NCBI RefSeq assembly: GCF_021283305.1
Contig: NZ_JAJSOK010000041.1
Coordinates: 1 to 63,894 of the forward strand
Length of the DNA: 63,894 nt
From: Pseudonocardia kujensis
Lineage (GTDB): Bacteria > Actinomycetota > Actinomycetes > Mycobacteriales > Pseudonocardiaceae
Reading direction: 5' to 3'
Shown here: piece after piece, positions 24,656 to 32,231 of the stretch
Layout of the letters: each line of letters opens with the position of its first letter
Position numbering within the stretch: position 1 is the first letter of the stretch
The notes under the pieces: generated by a model
What the model saw: only the letters and a program-made list of their open reading frames with translations
Told to the model about the DNA's origin: nothing
Databases searched by the model: none
Translations under genes and position numbers: made by a program

Positions 24656-26089
24656 GTGCCCGAGCGCCTGTCGCCCCTGGACGCCTCGTTCCTGTTCATG
24701 GAGGAGCGCACCACGGCGATGACCGTCGGCGGGGTGATGACCTTCGAGACGGGGTCCGCCGAGGACGGGGCCTTCGACGTCGACGCGTTCGTCCGGCTCA
24801 TCGGGGACCGGCTCGCCCTGGTGCCGCGCTACCGGCAGAAGGTGCGCGAGGTGCCGGGGCGGCTCGGGCTGCCCGTCTGGGTCGACGACCCGGACTTCGA
24901 CCTGAGCTACCACGTCCGGCGCTCGGCGCTGCCCGCGCCGGGGTCGGACGCGGCGCTGCGCGAGCTGGTCGGCCGGCTGTTGTCCCGCCAGCTCGACCGC
25001 TCGCGCCCGCTGTGGGAGATCTACCTCGTCGAGGGGTTCGAGGGGCACCGGCTCGCGGTCGTCACCAAGACCCACCACGCGATGGTCGACGGGCTGGCCT
25101 CGATGGACATCGGCGCCGTCCTGCTCGACACCACGCCGAAACCGCGGCTCGTCGATCCGGACGACTGGCGGCCGGCCCGCGAGCCGAGCGGCCTGGAGCT
25201 GGCGGCCTCGGCCGTCGTGGAGAACATGCTGCGCCCGCGCAGCGCGGTCGACGCGGTCGCGCGCTCGGCCGCGGACCTGCGGCAGGCCGCGTCGTCGGTC
25301 CGGCGCTCGCTCGGCGGGCTGGCCGAGGCCGTGCGCACCGCCAGCCGCGGCCGTCCCGTCGGTGCCCTCAACGCGTCCATCGGCGAGCAGCGCCGGTTCG
25401 GGATGGCGAAGACCTCGCTGTTCGAGCACCGGGTGATCCGGCGCCGCCACGGCGCGGGCGGGGGATCGGTCAACGACGTGGTGCTCGCCGTGGTCGCGGG
25501 CGCGTTGCGGCGCTGGCTGATCAGCCGCGGCGAGCCGATCTTCGCCGACTCGGTGGTACGCGCGATGGTGCCGGTGAGCATGCGCGGCCGCAGCGGCGCC
25601 GCGACCTCCGGCAACCAGATCTCCGCGGTGTTCGTGGAGCTGCCGGTCGGCGTCGACGACCCGGTCGAGCGGCTCCGCGCGATCGCGGTGCAGATGGAGG
25701 CGCGCAAGCGGCAGGGCCGGTCGGCGGGCACCACGGCCGTGGTCGGACTCGCCGGGCTGGCCACGCCCACCGTGCACCAGATGGGCGCACGGCTGTCCTC
25801 CCGGCTGTCCTCGCGGCTGTTCAACGTCGTGGTCACCCACGTACCCGGGCCGCCGCGGCCGCTGTACGCGATGGGCGCCCGGATGCGGGACATGTTCCCG
25901 GTCGTCCCGCTGGCCCACGGCCAGGCCGTCGCCATCGGCGTGACCTCCTACGACGGTACCGTCTGTTATGGACTGAACGCGGACCGTGACGCCCTTCCGG
26001 ACGTCGACACCCTGGCCGCGGCGATCGACGACTCGCTCGCCGAGCTCAAGGAGGCACCGGCCGCCGCGGCGGAGCGCACGTCCGGCTGA
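24656..26089 (+). CDS. Wax ester synthase/diacylglycerol acyltransferase (WS/DGAT)
   Basis: A 477-residue acyltransferase of the actinobacterial WS/DGAT family. It starts with the family opening RLSPLDASFLFME, carries the catalytic HHxxxDG as HHAMVDG (140-146), and has the second-half motifs SVNDVVLAVVAGALRRWL and NVVVTHVPGPPRPLY. It transfers acyl-CoA to diacylglycerol or fatty alcohol to make storage lipid. Its position next to the 10-methyl fatty acid genes suggests that branched acyl chains may be esterified. A separate -10 (TAGGGT) suggests its own transcript. Confidence 0.94.
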   Translation: MPERLSPLDASFLFMEERTTAMTVGGVMTFETGSAEDGAFDVDAFVRLIGDRLALVPRYRQKVREVPGRLGLPVWVDDPDFDLSYHVRRSALPAPGSDAALRELVGRLLSRQLDRSRPLWEIYLVEGFEGHRLAVVTKTHHAMVDGLASMDIGAVLLDTTPKPRLVDPDDWRPAREPSGLELAASAVVENMLRPRSAVDAVARSAADLRQAASSVRRSLGGLAEAVRTASRGRPVGALNASIGEQRRFGMAKTSLFEHRVIRRRHGAGGGSVNDVVLAVVAGALRRWLISRGEPIFADSVVRAMVPVSMRGRSGAATSGNQISAVFVELPVGVDDPVERLRAIAVQMEARKRQGRSAGTTAVVGLAGLATPTVHQMGARLSSRLSSRLFNVVVTHVPGPPRPLYAMGARMRDMFPVVPLAHGQAVAIGVTSYDGTVCYGLNADRDALPDVDTLAAAIDDSLAELKEAPAAAAERTSG

Positions 26090-26142
26090 ACGGTCCACCG
26101 CAGCCCTTCCCGCGGGCCAGGTGCACGTGCATCGTTCGCGCA

Positions 26143-27081
26143 ATGGGGCCACGAACGCGGTACCGGACGGAGTGCGAGATCCGGCCGCTGCGCGAACCGG
26201 ACCTCGACGCCGCCGACCGGATCCAGCGCCGGGCGTTCGCCGCCCTCGTCGGGGGCGACGACCAGCGCGACGCCGAGCTCGTCCGCACCCGCTGGGCGGC
26301 GGGGAACACCGCCGCCCTGGGCGCCTTCGCTGGACCCCGGCTCGTCGGCTCGGTGTTCGCCACCCGGTGGGGGAGCGTCGGGTTCGTCGGGCCGCTGTCG
26401 GTGGAGCCGGAGTGCTGGGACCGCGGTATCGGCTCGCAGCTCATGGCCGCGGCCGACGGCGTGCTGCGGGAATGGGGCGTGGTCCGCCGCGGGCTCTTCA
26501 CCTTCGCGCACAGCCCCCGCCACCACCGGCTCTACCAGCGCTTCGGCTACTGGCCGCGGTTCCTCACGGCGTTGATGTCCCGGTCCGTGCCCGCCGCGCC
26601 ACCCGCGGTGGAATGGGGGGTGGGGTCCGCCCTGGACCGCGAGGAGCTGACCGCCGCGGCCGCGCGGCTCGCCGGAGCCGTGTACCCCGGGCTCGACATC
26701 GGCGGCGAGATCGCGAGCGTGCTGGACCAGAAGATCGGCGACGTCGTGCTGGCCGGCTCGTCGGTGGCGCCCACGGGCGTGGCCGTGGTGCACGACGGCC
26801 CGGGGTCCGAGGCCGGCTCGGGCGTGGCGTACGTGAAGGTCGGCCTGGTCCGACCGGGGGCGGAGGCGGACTTCGCCCGGCTGGTCGACGCCTGCCTGGC
26901 CCACGCCGCCGCGCTCGGGGCGGAGCGGCTCGTCGTCGGGGTCAACACCGCCCGGCACCGGGCCTACCGGCACCTGGTCGCGCACGGCTTCGCCACCGAC
27001 GTCCCGGGCGTCACGATGCACGCGCCCAACGACGCGGGCTACGACCGGGACGACGTGTTCGTGATCGACGACTGGCGTTGA
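26143..27081 (+). CDS. GNAT-family acetyltransferase, tandem-domain
   Basis: A 312-residue protein with two GNAT-like halves. The first half has LREPDLDAADRIQRRAF and the acetyl-CoA loop WDRGIGSQLMAAAD (RxxGxG/A type) followed by FTFAHSPRHHRLYQRFGY. The second half ends with ERLVVGVNTARHRAYRHLVAHGF, again a GNAT motif B-like stretch. The substrate is unknown. The gene is followed after 5 nt by the second 41-bp repeat array, which separates it from the convergent fructosamine-kinase gene. Confidence 0.85.
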   Translation: MGPRTRYRTECEIRPLREPDLDAADRIQRRAFAALVGGDDQRDAELVRTRWAAGNTAALGAFAGPRLVGSVFATRWGSVGFVGPLSVEPECWDRGIGSQLMAAADGVLREWGVVRRGLFTFAHSPRHHRLYQRFGYWPRFLTALMSRSVPAAPPAVEWGVGSALDREELTAAAARLAGAVYPGLDIGGEIASVLDQKIGDVVLAGSSVAPTGVAVVHDGPGSEAGSGVAYVKVGLVRPGAEADFARLVDACLAHAAALGAERLVVGVNTARHRAYRHLVAHGFATDVPGVTMHAPNDAGYDRDDVFVIDDWR

Positions 27082-27086
27082 GACCG

Positions 27087-27190
27087 CATCATGGTTCCAT
27101 GACGCGATTCTGCGGGCGCTCTGCTCGCATTATGGTTCCATAACACGACTTTTCGGGCATTCTGGGCGCGTTATGGTTCCATAACGGGAC
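27087..27190. repeat. 41-bp tandem repeat array with palindromic core, locus 2
   Basis: Three cores start at 27087, 27128 and 27169, again exactly 41 bp apart. The last copy (27169-27186) is identical to the best copy of locus 1; the first reads CATCATGGTTCCATGACG with compensating changes in both arms. CTTTTC follows cores 2 and 3, the reverse complement of the GAAAAG that precedes the cores in locus 1, so this array is the same element in the opposite orientation. It fills the gap between convergent genes. Confidence 0.9.
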
Positions 27191-27202
27191 TTTTCGGGCG
27201 GG

Positions 27203-28015
27203 TCAGGCGGCGCGGAGGGCGGCGAGCGCGGCCGCCATCGCCCGACTCGCGTAGCCGCCACCGAACAGCACCGTGTGCACGAGCAGCGGGAACAGCTGGT
27301 GCAACGGCACCCGGGCCCGCCAGCCCGCGGCCAGCGGAGAGGCCTCGTCGTAGGCCGCCAGCACCCGGTCGAGGTGGGGCAGGCCGAACAGCGCCAGCAT
27401 CGCGAGGTCGGTCTCGCGGTGCCCGCCGTGCGCCGCGGGGTCGATCAGCCAGGTGCCGTCCGTGGACCACAGGACGTTGCCCGACCACAGGTCGCCGTGC
27501 AGCCGCGCGGGCGGCTCGGCCGGCCCGGCGAGCTGCGGCAGTCGGGCGCAGACCTCGTCGAACACCGCGGTGTCCGGCAGGCCGGCGCGGCGGACGTAGG
27601 CGAGCACCCGGTGTTCGGCGTACCACTCCGGCCACGAGTCGCCCGGCTCGTTGCGCATGCCGGTGGTGCCGATCCAGGCGTCCGCGGGGCCGCCGGGCGG
27701 GGGCGCACCGAACGCCGCCGCCCCTGTCTCGTGCAGCGCGGCGAGCCGGCGGCCGAAGTCCTCCGCGGCGGACGCGGACGCGGACCCGGCCGGCACCGCC
27801 TGGCTGACCAGCCACTCCGCGTCGGCCGCGTATACCTGCGGGACGGGTGGCCCGCCGCGGACGGCGAGCCATCGCAGGCCCGCGGCCTCGGCCGGCACGG
27901 ACGGATCCCGCTTGACGACCGCGGCCCGCCCGTCCGGCAGGGTCACCCGGCGAACCCCTCCGCCGCCGACGGCGTCGGGGGCCAGCCCGACCGCGGCGAG
28001 CGCGTCCCCGGGCAC
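27203..28015 (-). CDS. Fructosamine/ketosamine-3-kinase family protein
   Basis: A 270-residue kinase-like protein of the fructosamine kinase family. It has RAAVVKRDP with the ATP-binding Lys, the acidic residue in PAEAAGLRWL, the catalytic loop LHGDLWSGNVLW and the metal-binding IDPAAHGGHRETDLAMLALFG. These enzymes phosphorylate sugar adducts on protein amines as a deglycation step. It follows the low-molecular-weight tyrosine phosphatase gene after only 2 nt on the same strand, so the two are co-transcribed; the pairing may reflect joint turnover of low-molecular-weight phospho-compounds, which is speculation. Confidence 0.9.
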   Translation of the reverse strand: MPGDALAAVGLAPDAVGGGGVRRVTLPDGRAAVVKRDPSVPAEAAGLRWLAVRGGPPVPQVYAADAEWLVSQAVPAGSASASAAEDFGRRLAALHETGAAAFGAPPPGGPADAWIGTTGMRNEPGDSWPEWYAEHRVLAYVRRAGLPDTAVFDEVCARLPQLAGPAEPPARLHGDLWSGNVLWSTDGTWLIDPAAHGGHRETDLAMLALFGLPHLDRVLAAYDEASPLAAGWRARVPLHQLFPLLVHTVLFGGGYASRAMAAALAALRAA

Positions 28016-28017
28016 CG

Positions 28018-28476
28018 TCAGAGCTCCTTGCGGACCCGCTCCAGCAGGCCCGGGACGGCGGCCTCGATCATGCGCAGGACCTCGTCGAAGCCGTCCGGAC
28101 CGCCGTAGTAGGGGTCGGGCACCTCGGCCTCGTCCGAGGACGCGGGGTCGAAGGACCGGAGCATCACGACCCGGTCCGGCTCGGGCACGGAGTCGCGAAG
28201 GGCGCGGCGGTGGCCGTGGTCGAGGGCGACGAGGACGTCGGCGGAGAGCACGTGCGAGTCGATCTGGCGCGCCGTGTGGGCGGTGTCGTAACCGTGCCGG
28301 GCCAGGACCTCGGCCGCCCGCGGGTCCATCGGCTCGCCGACGTGCCAGCCACCCGTCCCCGCGCTGGTCACCGCGACCGCGGCGGCGAGCCCGGCCTCGT
28401 CGAGGGCGGCGCGGAACACCTTCTCCGCCATCGGGGAGCGGCAGATGTTGCCGGTACAGACGAAACTGACATGCAC
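28018..28476 (-). CDS. ptpA: Low-molecular-weight protein tyrosine phosphatase
   Basis: A 152-residue phosphatase with the active-site loop CTGNICRSP (Cys7, Arg13, Ser14) at the extreme N-terminus and the general-acid Asp in VPDPYYGG (Asp121). Synteny supports the mycobacterial PtpA identity: cobC-like, Nif3-like, zinc-ribbon and phosphatase genes follow on the other side, as around Rv2234. GTG at 28476 is preceded by TACGGT and six nucleotides without a ribosome site, so the mRNA is probably leaderless. Fructosamine kinase follows in the same operon. Confidence 0.94.
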   Translation of the reverse strand: MHVSFVCTGNICRSPMAEKVFRAALDEAGLAAAVAVTSAGTGGWHVGEPMDPRAAEVLARHGYDTAHTARQIDSHVLSADVLVALDHGHRRALRDSVPEPDRVVMLRSFDPASSDEAEVPDPYYGGPDGFDEVLRMIEAAVPGLLERVRKEL

Positions 28477-28482
28477 CCCGTC

Positions 28483-28492
28483 ACCGTAGGGT
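28483..28492. promoter_or_regulatory. Overlapping divergent -10 elements between ptpA and the cobC-like gene
   Basis: ACCGTAGGGT contains TAGGGT on the plus strand (28487-28492, eight nucleotides before ATG 28501) and TACGGT on the minus strand (28488-28483, six nucleotides before GTG 28476). The two hexamers share the central TA. CTGACA at 28466-28471 could serve as the rightward -35. The whole divergent gap is 24 nt, leaving no room for ribosome sites. Confidence 0.65.
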
Positions 28493-28500
28493 GCCCCGAT

Positions 28501-29631
28501 ATGGAGGGTGTCCCGGAGCCGCCGGAGGAGATCAAGGCCACTGTGTCCGGTTCGCGCGCGGTCGCGCCGGGTCCCGAGCCGGACACGCTGCGTCATCCCC
28601 TGCATCATCACGGCGACGTCGAGGCGACCCCGGGACTCGTCGACTTCGCGGTCAACGTCCAGGGGGACGCGCCGCCGGCCTGGCTGCGCGCCCGGCTCGC
28701 CGCCGCGCTCGACGACCTGGCCCGCTACCCGTCGGCCGAGCACGACCGGCGCGCCCGCGAGGCCGTCGCGCGCCGGCACGGACGGGAGCCCGGCGAGGTG
28801 CTGGTGCTGGCGGGCAGCGCGGAGGGGTTCGCCCTGCTCCCGGCCCTGCGGCCGCGCCGCCCGGTCGTCGTGCACCCCGGGTTCACCGAGCCGGAGGCCG
28901 CCCTGCGCGGCGCCGGGCTCGCCGTCGGGCACGTGCTCACCGCGGAGGCGGACGGGCACCGGCTCGACCCGGCGGCCGTGCCGGAGGAGGCCGATCTGGT
29001 CGTCGTCGGGAACCCGACGAACCCGACCGGGGTGCTGCACCCCGCCGCCGCCCTGCGGACCCTGGCGCGGCCCGGCCGCGTGCTGGTCGTCGACGAGGCC
29101 TTCGCCGACGCGGTGCCCGGCGAGCCGGAGTCGCTCGCCGGGGAACGGCTGCCGGGCCTGCTGGTCCTGCGCTCGCTGACGAAGACCTGGGCGCTCGCCG
29201 GCCTGCGTGCCGGCTATGCCCTCGGCGATCCCGCCCTGCTCGCCCGACTGGCCGCCCCGCGGCCGCACTGGCCCGTCGGCACCCTGGGGCTGGAGGCCGT
29301 GATCGCCTGCTCCGAACCGGCCGCGGTCGCCGAGGCGGAGCGGGCGGCCGGGGAGCTGGCGGCGCACCGCCGCGCCCAGTCGGCGGCCCTGGCGCAGGTG
29401 CCGGGGGTCGAGGTGCTGCCCGGCGTGGCGCCCTACCTGCTGCTGCGGCTGCCCGAGGGCCGCGGTGGGCAGGTCCGCGAACGGTTGCGGCACAACGGGA
29501 TCGCGGTGCGCCGCGGCGACACCTTCCCCGGCCTCGGGCCCGACCACCTGCGGGTCGCGGTGCGCGGCCCCGCCCGGGTGGCGCTCCTGGTCGAGGCACT
29601 GAGCGCCGCCCTGGTAGGTGTAGCGGCGTGA
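28501..29631 (+). CDS. CobC-like aminotransferase (Rv2231c-type, PLP-dependent)
   Basis: A 376-residue fold-type I aminotransferase related to histidinol-phosphate aminotransferase and to threonine-phosphate decarboxylase CobD/CobC. Visible are the pattern FAVNVQGDAPPAWL, LVVVGNPTNPTGVLHP, VVDEAFADAVPGEPESLA, and the PLP lysine region LVLRSLTKTWALAGLRAGYA. The decarboxylase makes aminopropanol phosphate for cobalamin, but no other cobalamin gene is nearby, so plain aminotransferase activity is equally possible. ATG at 28501 lies eight nucleotides after TAGGGT. Confidence 0.85.
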   Translation: MEGVPEPPEEIKATVSGSRAVAPGPEPDTLRHPLHHHGDVEATPGLVDFAVNVQGDAPPAWLRARLAAALDDLARYPSAEHDRRAREAVARRHGREPGEVLVLAGSAEGFALLPALRPRRPVVVHPGFTEPEAALRGAGLAVGHVLTAEADGHRLDPAAVPEEADLVVVGNPTNPTGVLHPAAALRTLARPGRVLVVDEAFADAVPGEPESLAGERLPGLLVLRSLTKTWALAGLRAGYALGDPALLARLAAPRPHWPVGTLGLEAVIACSEPAAVAEAERAAGELAAHRRAQSAALAQVPGVEVLPGVAPYLLLRLPEGRGGQVRERLRHNGIAVRRGDTFPGLGPDHLRVAVRGPARVALLVEALSAALVGVAA

Positions 29632-30782
29632 GCGAGCACCCCCCGGCGTCGCTGGCCGACGTCACCGCCGCCCTCGAGAGGGCCTACCCGCCCGGCCTCG
29701 CCCAGGACTGGGACGCCGTCGGCCTGGTCTGCGGCGACCCGGCGGACCCGGTGCGCCGCGTGCTGTTCGCCGTCGACGCGGTGGCCGAGACGGTCGACGA
29801 GGCGCTCGGGACCGACGCGCAGCTGCTGGTGACGCACCATCCGCTGCTGCTGCGCGGGGTGCACGGGGTCGGGGCCGACACGCCCAAGGGGGCGCTGCTG
29901 CACAGGCTGATCCGCGCCGGTGTCGGCCTCTTCACGGCGCACACCAACGCCGACGCCGCCGACCCCGGGGTGTCCGACGCGCTGGCCGGAGCCCTGGGCC
30001 TGCGGGTGACGGCGCCGCTGCAGCCGCAGCCGGCGGAGCCGCTCGACAAGATCGTCGCGTTCGTCCCGACCGGTCCGGCGCTACGCGGCGTGCACGAGGC
30101 GCTCTCCGCGGCCGGGGCGGGCGAGATCGGCGACTACAGCCACTGCTCGTTCGCCACGGCCGGGACCGGCCAGTTCCTGCCGCACGCGGGCGCGAACCCG
30201 GCGATCGGCGAGGTCGGGAAGCTGGAGCGGGTCGCGGAGACGCGGCTGGAGATGGTCCTGCCCCGCCCGCGCCGGCGGGCGGTGGTCGAGGCGCTGCGCG
30301 CGTCGCACCCGTACGAGGAGCCCGCCTTCGACGTGTTCGAGCTGGCCCCGCTGCCCTCGGCGCGCGGGCTCGGCCGGGTCGGGGAGCTGCCCGAGGCGGA
30401 GCCGTTGTCCGCCTTCACCGAGCGGGTCGCGGCGGCTCTGCCGCGGACCGCGTGGGGGGTGCGCGCGGCCGGGGACCCGGACCGCCCGGTCCGCCGGGTC
30501 GCGGTGTGCGGCGGCGCGGGGGACTCGGCTCTGTCGGCGGCGATCGCGGCCGGCGTCGACGCCTACGTGACCGCCGACCTGCGCCACCACCCGGCGTCGG
30601 AGCACCTGCTGGCGGGGTCGCTGCCCGGGCGGCCGACACCCGCGCTGGTCGACGTCGCGCACTGGGCGTCGGAGTGGCCGTGGTGCGCGCAGGCGGCGGC
30701 CGTCGTCGACGAGGCGCTGGGGGGTAGCGTCGAGACCCGCGTGTCCCGGCTCCGGACCGATCCCTGGACCCTCGGCGCGTGA
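29628..30782 (+). CDS. Nif3-like dinuclear metal centre protein
   Basis: A 384-residue member of the Nif3/YbgI/YqfO family. Metal-binding pieces are LLVTHHPLLLRG near residue 65, HTNADAADPGVSDALA, and YVTADLRHHPASEHL plus LVDVAHWASEWP near the C-terminus. A central insertion around residues 140-260 (PHAGANPAIGEVGKLERVAETRLEM) is the PII-like domain found in longer members. Function is unresolved; a role in GTP cyclohydrolase-like or nucleotide hydrolysis has been proposed for the family. GTG overlaps the preceding stop (GTGA), matching the Rv2231c-Rv2230c coupling in mycobacteria. Confidence 0.9.
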   Translation: MSEHPPASLADVTAALERAYPPGLAQDWDAVGLVCGDPADPVRRVLFAVDAVAETVDEALGTDAQLLVTHHPLLLRGVHGVGADTPKGALLHRLIRAGVGLFTAHTNADAADPGVSDALAGALGLRVTAPLQPQPAEPLDKIVAFVPTGPALRGVHEALSAAGAGEIGDYSHCSFATAGTGQFLPHAGANPAIGEVGKLERVAETRLEMVLPRPRRRAVVEALRASHPYEEPAFDVFELAPLPSARGLGRVGELPEAEPLSAFTERVAAALPRTAWGVRAAGDPDRPVRRVAVCGGAGDSALSAAIAAGVDAYVTADLRHHPASEHLLAGSLPGRPTPALVDVAHWASEWPWCAQAAAVVDEALGGSVETRVSRLRTDPWTLGA

Positions 30783-30807
30783 TCACCCGAGAAGGAGGAC
30801 GAGGGGC

Positions 30808-31545
30808 GTGAAGGCCGATCCCGCCGCGCAGCGGCGGCTGCTGGACCTGGCCGAGGTCGACGCGGAGCTCACCCGGCTCGCGCACCGCCGCCGGGCGCTG
30901 CCCGAGCACGCGGAGCTGACCGAGGCCGAGGCGCGCGTGCGGGCGGGCAAGGACGCGGTGGTCGAGGCCGAGACCGCGGCGGGCGACCTGGACCGCGACA
31001 TCCGCAGGCTGGAGCGCGACGTCGAGGGCGTGCGGGCGCGCACCGAGAAGGACCGGGCCGCGCTCGCGGGGTCCGGGGTGAGCGCGCGACAGGCGGTCGA
31101 CCTGCAGCACGAGCTCGAGACCCTCGCCCGCCGGCAGTCCGTCCTCGAGGACGAGCAGCTCGAGGTCATGGAGCAGCGGGAGGCGCTGGGCGGCAACCTC
31201 GACCACGCCCGACGCGTGCTCGCCGAGGCCGAGGAGCACCTGCAGGGCGTCACGGCCCGCCGCGACACCGCGCTCGCCGACATCGACGCCGCCGAGGCGG
31301 GCCGCCGCCGCGACCGCGAGGCGATCCTCCCGGACCTGCCCGCCGGCCTGCTGGGCGTCTACGAGAAGCGCCGCGAGCAGGGGCGCGCAGGGGCCGGGCT
31401 GCTGCGCGAGCGCCGCTGCGGCGCCTGCCGGCTCGAGCTGGACCGCACCTTCCTGGGCCGGATCAAGGCCGCGGCCGCCGACGACGTCGTCCACTGTGAG
31501 GAATGCGGCGCGATCCTGGTGCGGACGGGGGAGTCGGGGCTGTGA
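30808..31545 (+). CDS. Coiled-coil zinc-ribbon protein (Rv2229c-type)
   Basis: A 245-residue protein: residues 5-175 are a long charged coiled coil, rich in Ala, Glu and Arg with heptad spacing, followed by a C4 zinc ribbon with CGAC near residue 208 and CEEC near residue 233. This is the CT398/Rv2229c-like family found between Nif3-like and RNase H/phosphatase genes in actinobacteria. It may bind nucleic acid or act as a scaffold; there is no catalytic motif. A ribosome site GAAGGAGGACGAGGGGC lies just before the GTG. Confidence 0.9.
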   Translation: MKADPAAQRRLLDLAEVDAELTRLAHRRRALPEHAELTEAEARVRAGKDAVVEAETAAGDLDRDIRRLERDVEGVRARTEKDRAALAGSGVSARQAVDLQHELETLARRQSVLEDEQLEVMEQREALGGNLDHARRVLAEAEEHLQGVTARRDTALADIDAAEAGRRRDREAILPDLPAGLLGVYEKRREQGRAGAGLLRERRCGACRLELDRTFLGRIKAAAADDVVHCEECGAILVRTGESGL

Positions 31546-32231
31546 CGGGCTCGACCTCCTCGAGGGCCACCCCTTCCGGCTCCGCCGCCTGGACCGGGCA
31601 GAAGGGCGCCCCGACGCGGATGCTGCTGCTCCGGCACGGCCAGACGGCGCTGTCGGTGGAGAAGCGCTACTCCGGGCTGGGTGATCCCGCGTTGACCGCG
31701 CGGGGCGAGGCCCAGGCGGCGGGCGCGGCGGCGCGGATCGGTGCCCTGGGCGGCGTCGACGCCATCCTCACCTCGCCCCTGCTGCGGGCGCGGCAGACCG
31801 CCGAGGCCGTCGCCGCCACCACCGGACTGCCGGTCGAGGTGCGCGACGGGCTCATCGAGACGGACTTCGGCGAGTGGGAGGGGCTGACCTTCGTCGAGGC
31901 CCGCGACCGCGATCCCGAGCTCTTCGCGCGCTGGCTGGGCAGCACGGAGGTCGCGCCGCCGGACGGCGAGAGCTTCGCCGAGGCCGGGGTCCGGGTCGCC
32001 GCCGAGCGCGCCAAGATCGTCGCCGACTTCCCCGGCCGCACGGTCGTCGTGGTCAGCCACGTCACGCCGATCAAGCTGATCCTGCAGGAGGCCCTGGCCA
32101 GCGGCAGCTCGATCCTCTACCGGCTGCACCTGGACCTGGCGTCGCTCTGCATCGCGGACTTCTTCCCCGACGGCGGGGCGTCGGTCCGGCTGGTCAACGA
32201 CACCTCCCACGTGCCCGGCGACCCGAGCTAA
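31542..32231 (+). CDS. Histidine phosphatase, single-domain form of the RNase HI/acid phosphatase protein (Rv2228c-type)
   Basis: A 229-residue protein with the phosphoglycerate-mutase-like signature MLLLRHGQTALSVEKRYSG, the second Arg in LLRARQTAEAV, the Glu in ETDFGEWEG, and the second His in VVVSHVTPIKL. In mycobacteria the homologue is a fusion with an N-terminal RNase HI domain plus this phosphatase domain, also implicated in alpha-ribazole phosphate hydrolysis. Here only about 37 low-complexity residues precede the phosphatase, so the RNase H half is absent. GTG overlaps the previous stop (GTGA). Confidence 0.9.
   Translation: MTGSTSSRATPSGSAAWTGQKGAPTRMLLLRHGQTALSVEKRYSGLGDPALTARGEAQAAGAAARIGALGGVDAILTSPLLRARQTAEAVAATTGLPVEVRDGLIETDFGEWEGLTFVEARDRDPELFARWLGSTEVAPPDGESFAEAGVRVAAERAKIVADFPGRTVVVVSHVTPIKLILQEALASGSSILYRLHLDLASLCIADFFPDGGASVRLVNDTSHVPGDPS

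Noticed and set aside
28441..28500. Riboswitch upstream of the cobC-like gene (cobalamin context)
   Set aside because: The intergenic gap is only 24 nt and both transcripts appear leaderless, so no leader RNA exists.
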